Part shown: positions 1 through 8,437 of the stretch, one piece after another
Numbering within the stretch: the first letter of the stretch is position 1
Layout of the letters: the number at the start of each line of letters is the position of its first letter
Assembly (NCBI GenBank): GCA_016720855.1
Contig: JADKJU010000002.1
Location: forward strand, 1,116,001-1,180,000
Reading direction: 5' to 3'
From: Betaproteobacteria bacterium
GTDB lineage: Bacteria; Pseudomonadota; Gammaproteobacteria; Burkholderiales; Usitatibacteraceae
DNA length: 64,000 bases
Notes under the pieces: generated by a model
What the model was told of the DNA's origin: nothing
The model's input: only the letters and a program-made list of their open reading frames with translations
Databases searched by the model: none
Program-made: the position numbers and the translations under genes

Positions 1-99
1 GTAAAGCCCGATGAGCACCGCCATCATCCCGATGGCAAGGGCGCGCAGGAACGCGCCGGCGTAGAGGAGGCGGCGAAGGCGCGCCGGGCTGCTTGTCAC
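1..99 (-). CDS. Probable exporter, N-terminal fragment (runs off the window)
   Basis: Only the first 33 codons are visible, reading leftward off the window edge. A GTG start overlaps the TGA of the upstream epimerase gene (GTGA overlap), which places it as the next gene of the biosynthetic operon. The visible peptide has a short basic stretch (RLRR) and then a hydrophobic segment rich in Ala, Leu, Gly and Met (ending AVLIGLY), as in the first helix of major facilitator transporters. If that is correct it would export the product of the neighbouring NRPS/radical SAM genes. Another polytopic membrane protein is possible; assignment rests on one helix and on context. Confidence 0.45.
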   Translation of the reverse strand, partial: MTSSPARLRRLLYAGAFLRALAIGMMAVLIGLY

Positions 100-1085
100 C
101 GGCCGATGATACCCGGCCGGTCCGGGGCTCGACGGGGTGCCGGGTGCGCGAGCGCCTGCCCCCACGCCACCGCGCGAGACACGCCGTCGCGCAATGCGAT
201 CTTGGGCGCGAAGTCCAGCAGGGCGCGCGCTTTTTCGAGATTGGCCACGTAGCGGATGACCTCGCCGGCCTGCGGCTGCGCAAGGACGATTCTCGGTTGC
301 TTTCCTAGGCAGTCGCCGACCCAGGCGGCCAGTTGCAGCAACGAATGACCCTCCCCGGACGCAAGATTGATCGTCTGGTTCCGGACGCGCCCGTCACCCA
401 GGCGCTCGATCCCGCTTACGATTCCGTCTATGCAGTCGTCCACATGGGTGAAATCGAGCACCTTCCCGGCTCCGAAAACGGTGATCGATTGGTCGTCGGC
501 GATCCTGCGGATGAACAGCGGAACGACCCGCTCCATCCGGTCGAGGTCGTTGTCGAAGCGCCCGTACACGTTGCTTAGCCGGAAAACGAGATATGGGAGA
601 CCGTAGCAGCGCGAATAGGCGTAGACCATCGACTCGACGGCAATCTTGCCGGCTGCATAGGCGCTTGCGGCGCCGCTGAAGTCGGCATCGCTTTCACGCG
701 CGCTGGAGCAGTGCAGGTCGCCGTACACCTCGCGGCTGCTTGCGAAGACGATGGGAACGGAAAGGCGGCGGCAGTACTCGAGGACGAGGTGCGCCATCGA
801 CACGTTGGCGAGCGCCCGGCGCGGGTCCTGCACCAGTTCATGCACCTTCGCGTGAGCCGCCAGATGCACGACGATGTCCGGTCGCTCTTGCCCGAAGCCG
901 GCGAAGTCCGCCGCCGGATCCATGCCGCCGACCGGCTTTTCCAAGTCGCGAAGCTCGCACCGGAACGCGTTCGTCCAGCCGTTTGCACGGCAATCGACGC
1001 CGGTCACCTCGTGGCCCCTTTCAACGCATCGCAGCGCCAGGTTGGTTCCGATCTGCCCGCTCGAGCCGGTGACAAGTATCCGCAT
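96..1085 (-). CDS. NAD-dependent epimerase/dehydratase (extended SDR)
   Basis: A 329-residue extended short-chain dehydrogenase of the kind that acts on nucleotide sugars. The N-terminus carries the Rossmann signature GSSGQIG (residues 7-13). The active-site Tyr and Lys (YAAGK) lie near residue 142, and an Asn-rich RLSNVYGR segment follows, as in NDP-sugar 4-epimerases and 4,6-dehydratases. The ATG at 1085 is chosen because the glycine-rich loop begins directly after it, five bases past the preceding glycosyltransferase stop. It probably makes or adjusts the sugar donor for the two glycosyltransferases in the same operon. The exact substrate cannot be read from the sequence. Confidence 0.85.
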   Translation of the reverse strand: MRILVTGSSGQIGTNLALRCVERGHEVTGVDCRANGWTNAFRCELRDLEKPVGGMDPAADFAGFGQERPDIVVHLAAHAKVHELVQDPRRALANVSMAHLVLEYCRRLSVPIVFASSREVYGDLHCSSARESDADFSGAASAYAAGKIAVESMVYAYSRCYGLPYLVFRLSNVYGRFDNDLDRMERVVPLFIRRIADDQSITVFGAGKVLDFTHVDDCIDGIVSGIERLGDGRVRNQTINLASGEGHSLLQLAAWVGDCLGKQPRIVLAQPQAGEVIRYVANLEKARALLDFAPKIALRDGVSRAVAWGQALAHPAPRRAPDRPGIIGR

Positions 1086-1090
1086 CGCCT

Positions 1091-1936
1091 TCACTTTTCC
1101 GTCACGTCGTAGCCGGCATAGTAACGGCCCAGGAAAACGAGCTTCGCCGAGCGAAGCAGCGGCTGGATCTCGCCCGTGGCGAGAAACCGCTCCGCCGTCG
1201 CCACTTCGGATCCGGAATAGACGTCCCGGTTGTTCAGCATGATCTGCGCATGGAGCCGCTCGTACTGGTCGAGTATCCGCCAGAGGTGGGATTGACGGTG
1301 CCGGCGGTGCTTGAGAAACGGTTTCGCCACGTGCCTGCCGCCGTAGCCCCGGGCGGCCGCGGCGAGCCAGAAGTCCCAGTCGTCGAAGCCGCTCACGTTG
1401 GCGCGGTATCCCCCCAGGTCGGCCCACATCGCCTTCCGGAACAGGGCGCAGTACGCGAACTGATTGAAATACTTGAGATGCTGCAGGTCATAGCTCCCAG
1501 CGGCCCACACGCGCTCGATGTCCCCGAAATCCTGCCGATCCGGGTACACCAGGGCAATGTCGGGCTCCGCATCGAGGATCGCCGCGCATTCCTCCAGCAT
1601 CGTCGGGGCGATCAGGTCGTCTGCATCGAGCGGGAGGATGTACCGCCCGAGCGCAGCGCCGATCCCGCGATTGCGCGCGGCCGCCACCCCGGCGTTCGCC
1701 TGGCAAACGAGCCGCAGGCGGCGCTCCGCGCTTGCGTCCACCAGGCGCCGGATCACTTCCCGCGTATCGTCGCTGCTGCCGTCGTCCACGAACACGATCT
1801 CGAAGTCGCGAAGCGTCTGCGCGAGGACGCTCTGTACGGTCTGCGCGAGGAATGCGGACGAATTGAAGCAGGGAATGACCACGCTCACCGACACCGCCGG
1901 GGCGTCCGGGGGGGAGGAGGGCGCGGGCCTGCTCAT
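1091..1936 (-). CDS. Family 2 glycosyltransferase
   Basis: A 281-residue inverting GT-A glycosyltransferase. The N-terminal region has SVVIPCFNSS and the nucleotide-binding VDDGSSDDT; the metal-binding acidic motif PLDADD is near residue 100. A conserved GGYR and DWDFWL acceptor-side region follows, as in GT2 enzymes that decorate surface glycans or natural products. It sits between a radical SAM gene (24-base gap) and the epimerase gene (5-base gap), so it is almost certainly co-transcribed with them. The likely role is transfer of a sugar to the NRPS product or to a lipid/glycan carrier. Donor and acceptor are unknown. Confidence 0.88.
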   Translation of the reverse strand: MSRPAPSSPPDAPAVSVSVVIPCFNSSAFLAQTVQSVLAQTLRDFEIVFVDDGSSDDTREVIRRLVDASAERRLRLVCQANAGVAAARNRGIGAALGRYILPLDADDLIAPTMLEECAAILDAEPDIALVYPDRQDFGDIERVWAAGSYDLQHLKYFNQFAYCALFRKAMWADLGGYRANVSGFDDWDFWLAAAARGYGGRHVAKPFLKHRRHRQSHLWRILDQYERLHAQIMLNNRDVYSGSEVATAERFLATGEIQPLLRSAKLVFLGRYYAGYDVTEK

Positions 1937-1960
1937 GATGTCCGGGCGGCCGAGCGCATG

Positions 1961-3124
1961 TCACATGCCCCGTGTGTAGAGGAGATTGCATTTTGCGCAG
2001 ACCGGCATCAAGCCGCACCGCGAAACCGTTTCCCGAAGCTGGCTGAAGCGCGCTCCTTCCCAGACCTCGGCAACCGTGCTTTCGTCCAGGTTGCCGACGC
2101 GGAACTCGGGGAAGAACTTGCACGAGACGACATCGCCGTTTGGAAAGATATCCATCCGCGTGAGGATGGACCCGCAGCTCGTCTTGTTCTGGGCGGGCTT
2201 GTCACTGCCCGCGATGAAGGCCGGCATTTCGCCCGGATCGAGCCTGGGGTTGTAGCGGACCTGCAAGCGCCAGTCCGCAGCATCGATGCGGGCGAGTTCC
2301 GCGCTCAACTCGTCCAGCCGGTCCGGCATCAGCCTGTACTTGTACGAGTGCCAGCTGGGCTTGCCGCAAGCCTCCCATGCGAAGTGCTCCGCGAAGAACC
2401 GATCCATTTTGGCGGAGGTCTCGTCGGAGATGAACCACGGGAAGCTCACGTAGACGGTTTGCGCGCCCTCCTGCTCCAGGAAACGCACGAACTCGAACAA
2501 CCGCGTCACCATGGCGTCGGTGATGACGAAGTTGACGGTGATCTGGCCGGGGAAGACGCCGGCCTTTTTCTGCGCGACCAGCAGGCGAAGCCCCGACATC
2601 GCTTTCGCGAACGCGCCCTTGCCGCGTACGCCGTCATGCTCCGATTCGAATCCGTCGATCGAAATGGACACTTCGAGGTGACTGGCGATCTTCAGCAGCG
2701 ACGGCAGGCGCCTCTCGATCAGCGTGCCGTTCGTGCAGACGGAGGTCCACCGCGGGTCCCCGGCGAGCAGATCCACGAGCCCGTCCCATTCCCGGTAGAC
2801 GAGGGGCTCGCCTCCCCAGAGATAGACGTTGGAGCCCAGGGCACGCGTAGCCTCCAGCACCCTGGCGATGACGGAGAGCTTCAGGTCGTCTCGCTTGCCT
2901 GCCGGTGAAAGCTGGTGGTGATACCCATCCTCGTTCCACTGGTAGCAGTGCGCGCAGCGCAGGTCGCATCGGTTCGTCAGCTTGAACGCCACTTCCTCCG
3001 GCAAGGGCCTCGCCTGCGAACCGCTCGCCTCCCGGCTGCGACCTCTCTCGAGCAGGTTCGGCAAGATCCGCCGCATCCTCTCGAAGGTTATCGGGTCGAG
3101 CGCGGGACCGGGTTTCCTGGGCAT
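1961..3124 (-). CDS. Radical SAM/SPASM-type enzyme (second of two)
   Basis: A 387-residue radical SAM enzyme. The [4Fe-4S]/SAM motif CDLRCAHC lies near residue 52, followed by the GGEPL motif of the SAM-binding fold. The C-terminus has further cysteines: one in the NKTSCGSI stretch, one in the DVVSCKFF stretch, and a final group CGLMPVCAKC. This fits a SPASM or twitch-type auxiliary Fe-S cluster, typical of enzymes that modify peptides or carrier-bound amino acids. Translation is placed at the ATG at 3124, 29 bases after the NRPS stop; longer frames would overlap the NRPS. It differs clearly from the other radical SAM gene at 7334-8437, so the two probably do different steps. Confidence 0.85.
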   Translation of the reverse strand: MPRKPGPALDPITFERMRRILPNLLERGRSREASGSQARPLPEEVAFKLTNRCDLRCAHCYQWNEDGYHHQLSPAGKRDDLKLSVIARVLEATRALGSNVYLWGGEPLVYREWDGLVDLLAGDPRWTSVCTNGTLIERRLPSLLKIASHLEVSISIDGFESEHDGVRGKGAFAKAMSGLRLLVAQKKAGVFPGQITVNFVITDAMVTRLFEFVRFLEQEGAQTVYVSFPWFISDETSAKMDRFFAEHFAWEACGKPSWHSYKYRLMPDRLDELSAELARIDAADWRLQVRYNPRLDPGEMPAFIAGSDKPAQNKTSCGSILTRMDIFPNGDVVSCKFFPEFRVGNLDESTVAEVWEGARFSQLRETVSRCGLMPVCAKCNLLYTRGM

Positions 3125-3153
3125 CTTCGTTCCGTGAATGGAAGGGGCGCGCG

Positions 3154-6100
3154 TCAGCCGCCCGGCAACGCTTCGTCGAGGCAGGCCTGCATCAGCCGCG
3201 CCGTCGCCTCGGGCGTATCCCTGATGTACGAGTCGTGGTCGCCGGGAATGCTGTGAACCGCGAGCCCGCCGGCGGCAAAGCGGCGCCAACCCTCGGCGAG
3301 ACCCTGCCGATGATTTGCGGAACTGACCAGCAATGTCACGCGGCCGTCGTAGGGTTGCGGTCGATAGCGCATGGCCAGGTCGACATAGTTGGACTCCGCG
3401 CCGGCGATCCGCTCCGTCCCCGGAGCCGGCTTGCCGACGCGCTCGACGGCGGCGAGCCAGGGGTCCGCCACGCGTTTCAGGGTCCGTGCCACATTGACGC
3501 CGTAGCGCAACGAGCGCAGGGGCCCGAAGGGGGGGCGATCGCGAATGTGGTCGTGCAATACCCGGCGCAAGTCCGCGGCGCCGTCACGCGCGACGGCTTT
3601 CCGGGCGCGCAGGAGCGTCCGGGGAGCCTCGATATATCGATAGTGCGCCCCACCGGCGAAGCTCGGGCACCACGTATCCATGAGGAGCAGCAAGGCAATC
3701 GCCTGCCCTTGCGCGAGCAGTTGCCGGGCCATCTCGAAAGCCACGACGCCGCCGACGCACTCGCCCCCGAGCGCGTAGGGGCCGCGCGGCTGCATGCCAC
3801 GAACGGTGCGGACGTAGGCTTCCGCCATTTCGGTGACAGAAGCATGCGGTTGCGTTCGTCCGTCGAGGCCGTGCGCGAGCAGGCCGAAGACAGGCTGTTC
3901 GCGCTTCAGATGTCGCATCAGTTGCGCGTAGAGGGTCATCTCGGCCATTCCCCCGTGCCCGCCCGGGACGAGGAACAGCGGCGTTCCCGCCTGGCTGCGC
4001 TTGATCTCCACGAGATTCGACTCGCCGCCGATGGGGCTTCGCGGCAGTTGCAGGGCCGACTTCTCGCAATTGCGGAGCTGCGCGGCCATGCCGGCAACCG
4101 TCGGATGCTCGTAGAGACTGACGAGCGGCAGACTCGTCAGGAATGCGTCCTCGAGGGTCGCCACGAGGCGAAGCGCCGCGAGCGACGTTCCGCCGTGGTC
4201 GAAGAAGTCGTCATCGAGGCCGATCGACCCGACTGCCAGGACCTGCGCGAACGCGTCGGCCACGGCGCGCTCGACCTCGTCGCGAGGCAAGGCGGCAACG
4301 TTCGTCCGCGCCACGGGTGCCGCGCCGGGTGGTGGCAGGGCTTCCCGATCGACCTTGCCGCTGTCAGTGAGCGGAATCGACTCCAACGCGACGAATGCGG
4401 ACGGGACGTGGGATTCCGGGAGTCGCGCACGAAGGAAATCGCGAATGCTCCGGAACAGGTCGTCGGGCGCCGCCTCGTCCGTCGCGGGGACAAGATAGGC
4501 GACGAGGCACTTGCCGCCGGGGGAACGCTGCCGCGCCACGACGGTGGCCCGCTTGACGAGCGGACTGCGGCAAAGGACCGCTTCGACCTCGCCCGGCTCG
4601 ACGCGGAAGCCGCGTATTTTCACCTGGTCGTCGGTCCGGCCGAGGAACTCGAGGCTGCCGTCGCGACGGTACCGCACGATGTCTCCGGACCGGTAAAGGT
4701 AGGCTCCGGGTCGGTCGGGAAACGGATTCGGGATCAAACGCTCACCGGTCGAATCCGCATCGCCGACGTAGCCCTGCATGAGGCCGTCGCCGCCGATGAA
4801 TGCCTCGCCGGCGACGCCGATCGGAACCGGCTGTCGAAGGGGGTCGAGCACATAGACCTGCGTGTTGGAGACGGGACGGCCGATGGGGATGGGTCCATCG
4901 CCAGCCCGGTGACCGCGTTCGACCGGGTGAAACGTCGTAAACGTGGTGTTCTCCGTCGGGCCATAGCAGTTGATGAGCCGGCAGCCTTCGGCACGCTGCA
5001 GGAAGAGCTCTGCATGCGCGACCGAAAGGACTTCGCCGCCCGACAGCAGCTGCCGCACTCCCGCCAGATCCGCGAGATGCGATTCGACCATGAGCTCGAA
5101 GAGCCCGGCGGTGAGCCAGAGGACGCTCACCCGGTGACGGCGGATCATGCGCGCGATCTCCTGCAACGACGGCTTGCCGGCGGGCGGCAGCACGAGCCTC
5201 GCGCCATTCAGCAGGGCACCCCAGATCTCGAAGGTCGACGCATCGAAGGAAACGGGCGCGAGCTGGAGAAGGACTTCCCGGGGCCCCAGCTCGGCGTAAT
5301 TGGCCGCCTTCACGAGCCGCACGACTCCCCGGTGCGTGATGCCGACTCCCTTCGGACTCCCCGTCGATCCCGAGGTGGCCATGACGCAGGCGAGGCTCGA
5401 GGCCGCGATTTCCACGGCAGGGGCTTCGGGGCTGCCCGAGTCGATGGCCTCGCGCTCGCGGGCGAGATGAATCACCCGTACGCCTGGTCCCGAGGCGCCG
5501 CGTTCGAGCGATCCGTCCGTGACCACCATGCCGACCGCCGCGCGTTGCAGGATCCCGGCAACGCGCTCGGCGGGGGACGAGGGCTCAACCGGCACATAGG
5601 CGGCGCCCGCCTTCAGGATCGCCAGCAAGGCGACGATGAGCGAAGGCGACGATTCGATGCAGACACCCACCCGCGCCCCGGGCACGACGCCGACCGCTTC
5701 CAGGTAGCGCGCGAGCCGGTTGGCGTGCCTGTCGAGCTGCGCGTACGTGATCTCGCCGCCGGGGAAGACGAGAGCGGTGGCGTCCGGGGACCGCTGCGCC
5801 CGGGCTTCGAACACGCGCGGTATCGCCATGTCTCGCGGGTAATCGACCGTCGTGTCGTTCCACTCCTGCAACACCTGCCGCGTTTCGGCGACCGACATCA
5901 GGGGCACCGTCGCAATGCTCTCGCCGGGATCGCGGACGATGCCCTCGAGCAGCGCGCGAAAATGCTCGAGCAGCCGGGCCATCGCGGCGGCGTCGAAGAG
6001 ATCCGCGTCGTACTCCAGCAACGTGGACAGGCCGCTCCCGCTTTCGAGCATGAAGAGCGTCACGTCGAATTTTGCCGTGCCGTTGCCGATGTTCCAGGCG

Positions 6101-7332
6101 TCCACCTCCAGATCCGGAAACGGCCATGCGGACCGGGGCAGGTTCTGGTAGGCAAACATGACCTCGAACAGCGGCGATGCGTGCGTCCGCTGCGGCTCCC
6201 CGAGCGCCTCGACCAGCATCTCGAACGGCAGGTCCTGGTGCGCGTAGGCGCCGAGGACCGTGCGGCGCACGCGGGCGAGGAGTTCGCGAAAGTCCGGCTG
6301 CCCTGCAAGCGAGGTGCGCAGGGCCAGCGTATTCGCGAAGAGGCCCACGAGGTTCTCGATCTCCGCGCGATTGCGATTCGCGACGGGCGTGCCCACGATC
6401 ACATCCTCCACGCCCGTGTATCGGTGTAGCAGGGCCTGGAAACCCGCCAGGAACGTCATGAACGGCGTTGCCCCTTCGCGGGCGCCGAGACGCTTCAAGG
6501 CATCGGTCAGCTCCTGCGAAAGCGCAAGTGACCGGCATGCGCCGCGCCGCGTTCGCGCCGGATTGCGCGGGCAATTCGACGGCAGCCGCAGCACCGTCCG
6601 CGGGCCGCGCATCTGCGTCGTCCAGTAGTCCAGCAAGGGCTTGCGCGAATCGCCCTCCAGCCATCGGCGCTGCCAGGCGGCGACGTCCGCGTATTGCAGC
6701 GAAAGCCCGGGGAGCGGTGAGGGCGCTCCAGCGAGGAAGGCGCCATAGAGCGCGCAGAGTTCGCGCATGAACACGTCGAACGACCACCCGTCGAAGGCGA
6801 GGTGATGCATCGTGAGTACCAGCAGATGCTCCCGCGGCGTCAGCCGGAAGAGGCGGGCTCGCAGCAACGGCACGCGGTCGAGGTCGAAGGGCTCTTGTGC
6901 CTCGTGCTCGGCCTGGCGCTTCGCCTCGTCCTCCCGCAGCGCCGGCTCGAGCATGCCGAGGTCCACCACCGGCAGCGTGAAGGCGGGGGGCGCATGAATG
7001 CGCTGGACGAGCTGCCCGTCCACCGTCCGGAGCGTCGTCCGAAGGACTTCGTGGCGCTCCAGCATCCCGGACAGGCTTCGCTCGAGGTCACGAACGGAAA
7101 GCGATCCGGACAGGCGGCAGGCGACGGTTTGATTGTGGATCGGGCTGCCCGGCGCCAGTCGCTCGAGAAACCAGAGTCGCTGCTGGGCGAACGACGCCGG
7201 AAGCGTAGCGTCCCGGGACATGGGCTCGAGCGGCGGGGCGGCCCGCTGGGACTGCAGGACCGAGCGCACCGCCTCCCAGAGCGCTTCCCGCCCTTCCCTT
7301 CCGGCGCGCGAAGCGGGGCCGCTTCCCGGCAT
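3154..7332 (-). CDS. Single-module non-ribosomal peptide synthetase (C-A-T-TE)
   Basis: About 1392 residues with one complete terminal module. The condensation domain spans roughly residues 30-470 and has the intact catalytic motif HHLAFDG near 174. The adenylation domain spans about 495-1000, with TSGSTGSPKG near 651, YGPTE near 787 and DSGKVDRE near 989. Hand alignment to the PheA pocket gives the ten-residue code D-A-F-W-L-G-C-T-F-K, close to valine codes I remember. The thiolation domain has GGTSL near 1042. A thioesterase domain ends the protein, and its nucleophile elbow reads GGECVGG near 1190, so Cys replaces the usual Ser. The ATG at 7332 is preferred to one at 7380 because it sits one base after the upstream stop behind a GGGGAG ribosome-binding site. 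Confidence 0.93.
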   Translation of the reverse strand: MPGSGPASRAGREGREALWEAVRSVLQSQRAAPPLEPMSRDATLPASFAQQRLWFLERLAPGSPIHNQTVACRLSGSLSVRDLERSLSGMLERHEVLRTTLRTVDGQLVQRIHAPPAFTLPVVDLGMLEPALREDEAKRQAEHEAQEPFDLDRVPLLRARLFRLTPREHLLVLTMHHLAFDGWSFDVFMRELCALYGAFLAGAPSPLPGLSLQYADVAAWQRRWLEGDSRKPLLDYWTTQMRGPRTVLRLPSNCPRNPARTRRGACRSLALSQELTDALKRLGAREGATPFMTFLAGFQALLHRYTGVEDVIVGTPVANRNRAEIENLVGLFANTLALRTSLAGQPDFRELLARVRRTVLGAYAHQDLPFEMLVEALGEPQRTHASPLFEVMFAYQNLPRSAWPFPDLEVDAWNIGNGTAKFDVTLFMLESGSGLSTLLEYDADLFDAAAMARLLEHFRALLEGIVRDPGESIATVPLMSVAETRQVLQEWNDTTVDYPRDMAIPRVFEARAQRSPDATALVFPGGEITYAQLDRHANRLARYLEAVGVVPGARVGVCIESSPSLIVALLAILKAGAAYVPVEPSSPAERVAGILQRAAVGMVVTDGSLERGASGPGVRVIHLAREREAIDSGSPEAPAVEIAASSLACVMATSGSTGSPKGVGITHRGVVRLVKAANYAELGPREVLLQLAPVSFDASTFEIWGALLNGARLVLPPAGKPSLQEIARMIRRHRVSVLWLTAGLFELMVESHLADLAGVRQLLSGGEVLSVAHAELFLQRAEGCRLINCYGPTENTTFTTFHPVERGHRAGDGPIPIGRPVSNTQVYVLDPLRQPVPIGVAGEAFIGGDGLMQGYVGDADSTGERLIPNPFPDRPGAYLYRSGDIVRYRRDGSLEFLGRTDDQVKIRGFRVEPGEVEAVLCRSPLVKRATVVARQRSPGGKCLVAYLVPATDEAAPDDLFRSIRDFLRARLPESHVPSAFVALESIPLTDSGKVDREALPPPGAAPVARTNVAALPRDEVERAVADAFAQVLAVGSIGLDDDFFDHGGTSLAALRLVATLEDAFLTSLPLVSLYEHPTVAGMAAQLRNCEKSALQLPRSPIGGESNLVEIKRSQAGTPLFLVPGGHGGMAEMTLYAQLMRHLKREQPVFGLLAHGLDGRTQPHASVTEMAEAYVRTVRGMQPRGPYALGGECVGGVVAFEMARQLLAQGQAIALLLLMDTWCPSFAGGAHYRYIEAPRTLLRARKAVARDGAADLRRVLHDHIRDRPPFGPLRSLRYGVNVARTLKRVADPWLAAVERVGKPAPGTERIAGAESNYVDLAMRYRPQPYDGRVTLLVSSANHRQGLAEGWRRFAAGGLAVHSIPGDHDSYIRDTPEATARLMQACLDEALPGG

Positions 7333-7333
7333 C

Positions 7334-8437
7334 TCAGCTCTCCCCGGCCCGCGGGGTGCCCAGCGCACCTGCGCCACCATAGTATCGGCAGCAGGCCGTG
7401 CAGATGGGAAAAAGCCGGTCCCGCAAATGCGACTGCACTTGCTTCAGGCGCGCGCCGCGCCATATCTCGAGCAGGCCCTGCTCGTGGATGTTGCCGATCG
7501 GGAGATCGTAGAAAGTGTGGCAGGTCGTCACGTCGCCGCGCGCGGAAATCTCGGCGCAGACCCACGGGACACCGCACCGGGATTTCCGGTCGGCCATTCC
7601 GTCCCAGTCGGCGCCGAAATAGCTGCGGATATTCCCGACCTCGAGCGTCTTTGGCTGGCTGTAGAAGGAGATCCCGCGTTCGGCGCAGGCCCGGGAGACA
7701 TTCTTCATCTGCTCCGTGAGGCGTTCCATGTCGATGCCGGCGAAGGTCGCGGGGTCGCGAACGTACGCATCGGCGCAGGGCGTCGACTTGACTCCGAACC
7801 CGGTGGCCAGCACCTGCGCGTACGCCCTTGCCTGTTCCGCGGTCGCGTAGCTCTGCAGTTCGATGCTCACGCAGGAAAGCATCGAGAGGTCGAAGGATCC
7901 GAGGAAGAACTCCTCGACGTATTCGTGGTTGGCTGGCGTCACGACGAAGGTGACTCCGAGTTGCGGGAAGGCGCCGCCCTTCGCGCGCCGGACTTCGCGC
8001 AATTTCTCCAGCCCGCGCAGGACCCGCTTGTGGACGCCGCGGCCCCGCTGCCGGTCGTTGACCTCTTCCGGGCCATCCAGCGAAACCCAGAGCCGCGTGG
8101 GCGCGGTCGTGACCAGGCGCTCCGCGTGCTCCTCCAGGAGCATCCCGTTGGTCGGGAACGCGAGGCCGCAGCCGCCTTCGCGGATCAGCGCGATGACATC
8201 CCAGATGCCGGGATAGAGCAGCGGCTCGCCGCCGAAGAACTCGAACGCCGGCCGGGTCGGCAGGCACTCCCGCACCGTGCGCAGGACGAGCGGGAGTTCC
8301 AGCATCGCGGAATCGGCCCGCGCGTGATATGCGCCGGTCTCGCCCCACTCGTAGCACATCCGGCAACGCAGGTTGCAGTGCTCGAGGAGCTGGATGACGA
8401 CCCAGGAAGGGGCCCTCAACGTCTCAGACAGCTTCAC
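7334..8437 (-). CDS. Radical SAM/SPASM-type enzyme (first of two)
   Basis: A 367-residue radical SAM protein with the cluster motif CNLRCRMC near residue 24 and FFGGEPLL for the SAM-binding glycine-rich turn. C-terminal cysteines occur in CGVPWVC, in DVTTCHTF and in ICTACCRY, giving an auxiliary cluster region of SPASM or twitch type. The GTG at 8437 is chosen: it overlaps the upstream glycosyltransferase by 14 bases and has AAGGCAGG upstream. The stop lies one base before the NRPS start, so the two proteins are translationally coupled. Likely chemistry is radical modification of an amino acid or peptide, perhaps while bound to a carrier protein; the actual reaction is not predictable. Confidence 0.85.
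   Translation of the reverse strand: MKLSETLRAPSWVVIQLLEHCNLRCRMCYEWGETGAYHARADSAMLELPLVLRTVRECLPTRPAFEFFGGEPLLYPGIWDVIALIREGGCGLAFPTNGMLLEEHAERLVTTAPTRLWVSLDGPEEVNDRQRGRGVHKRVLRGLEKLREVRRAKGGAFPQLGVTFVVTPANHEYVEEFFLGSFDLSMLSCVSIELQSYATAEQARAYAQVLATGFGVKSTPCADAYVRDPATFAGIDMERLTEQMKNVSRACAERGISFYSQPKTLEVGNIRSYFGADWDGMADRKSRCGVPWVCAEISARGDVTTCHTFYDLPIGNIHEQGLLEIWRGARLKQVQSHLRDRLFPICTACCRYYGGAGALGTPRAGES

Noticed and set aside
3235..6429. A long open frame antisense to the NRPS (about 1060 codons)
   Set aside because: No recognizable motif; arises from GC-rich codons of the NRPS on the other strand.
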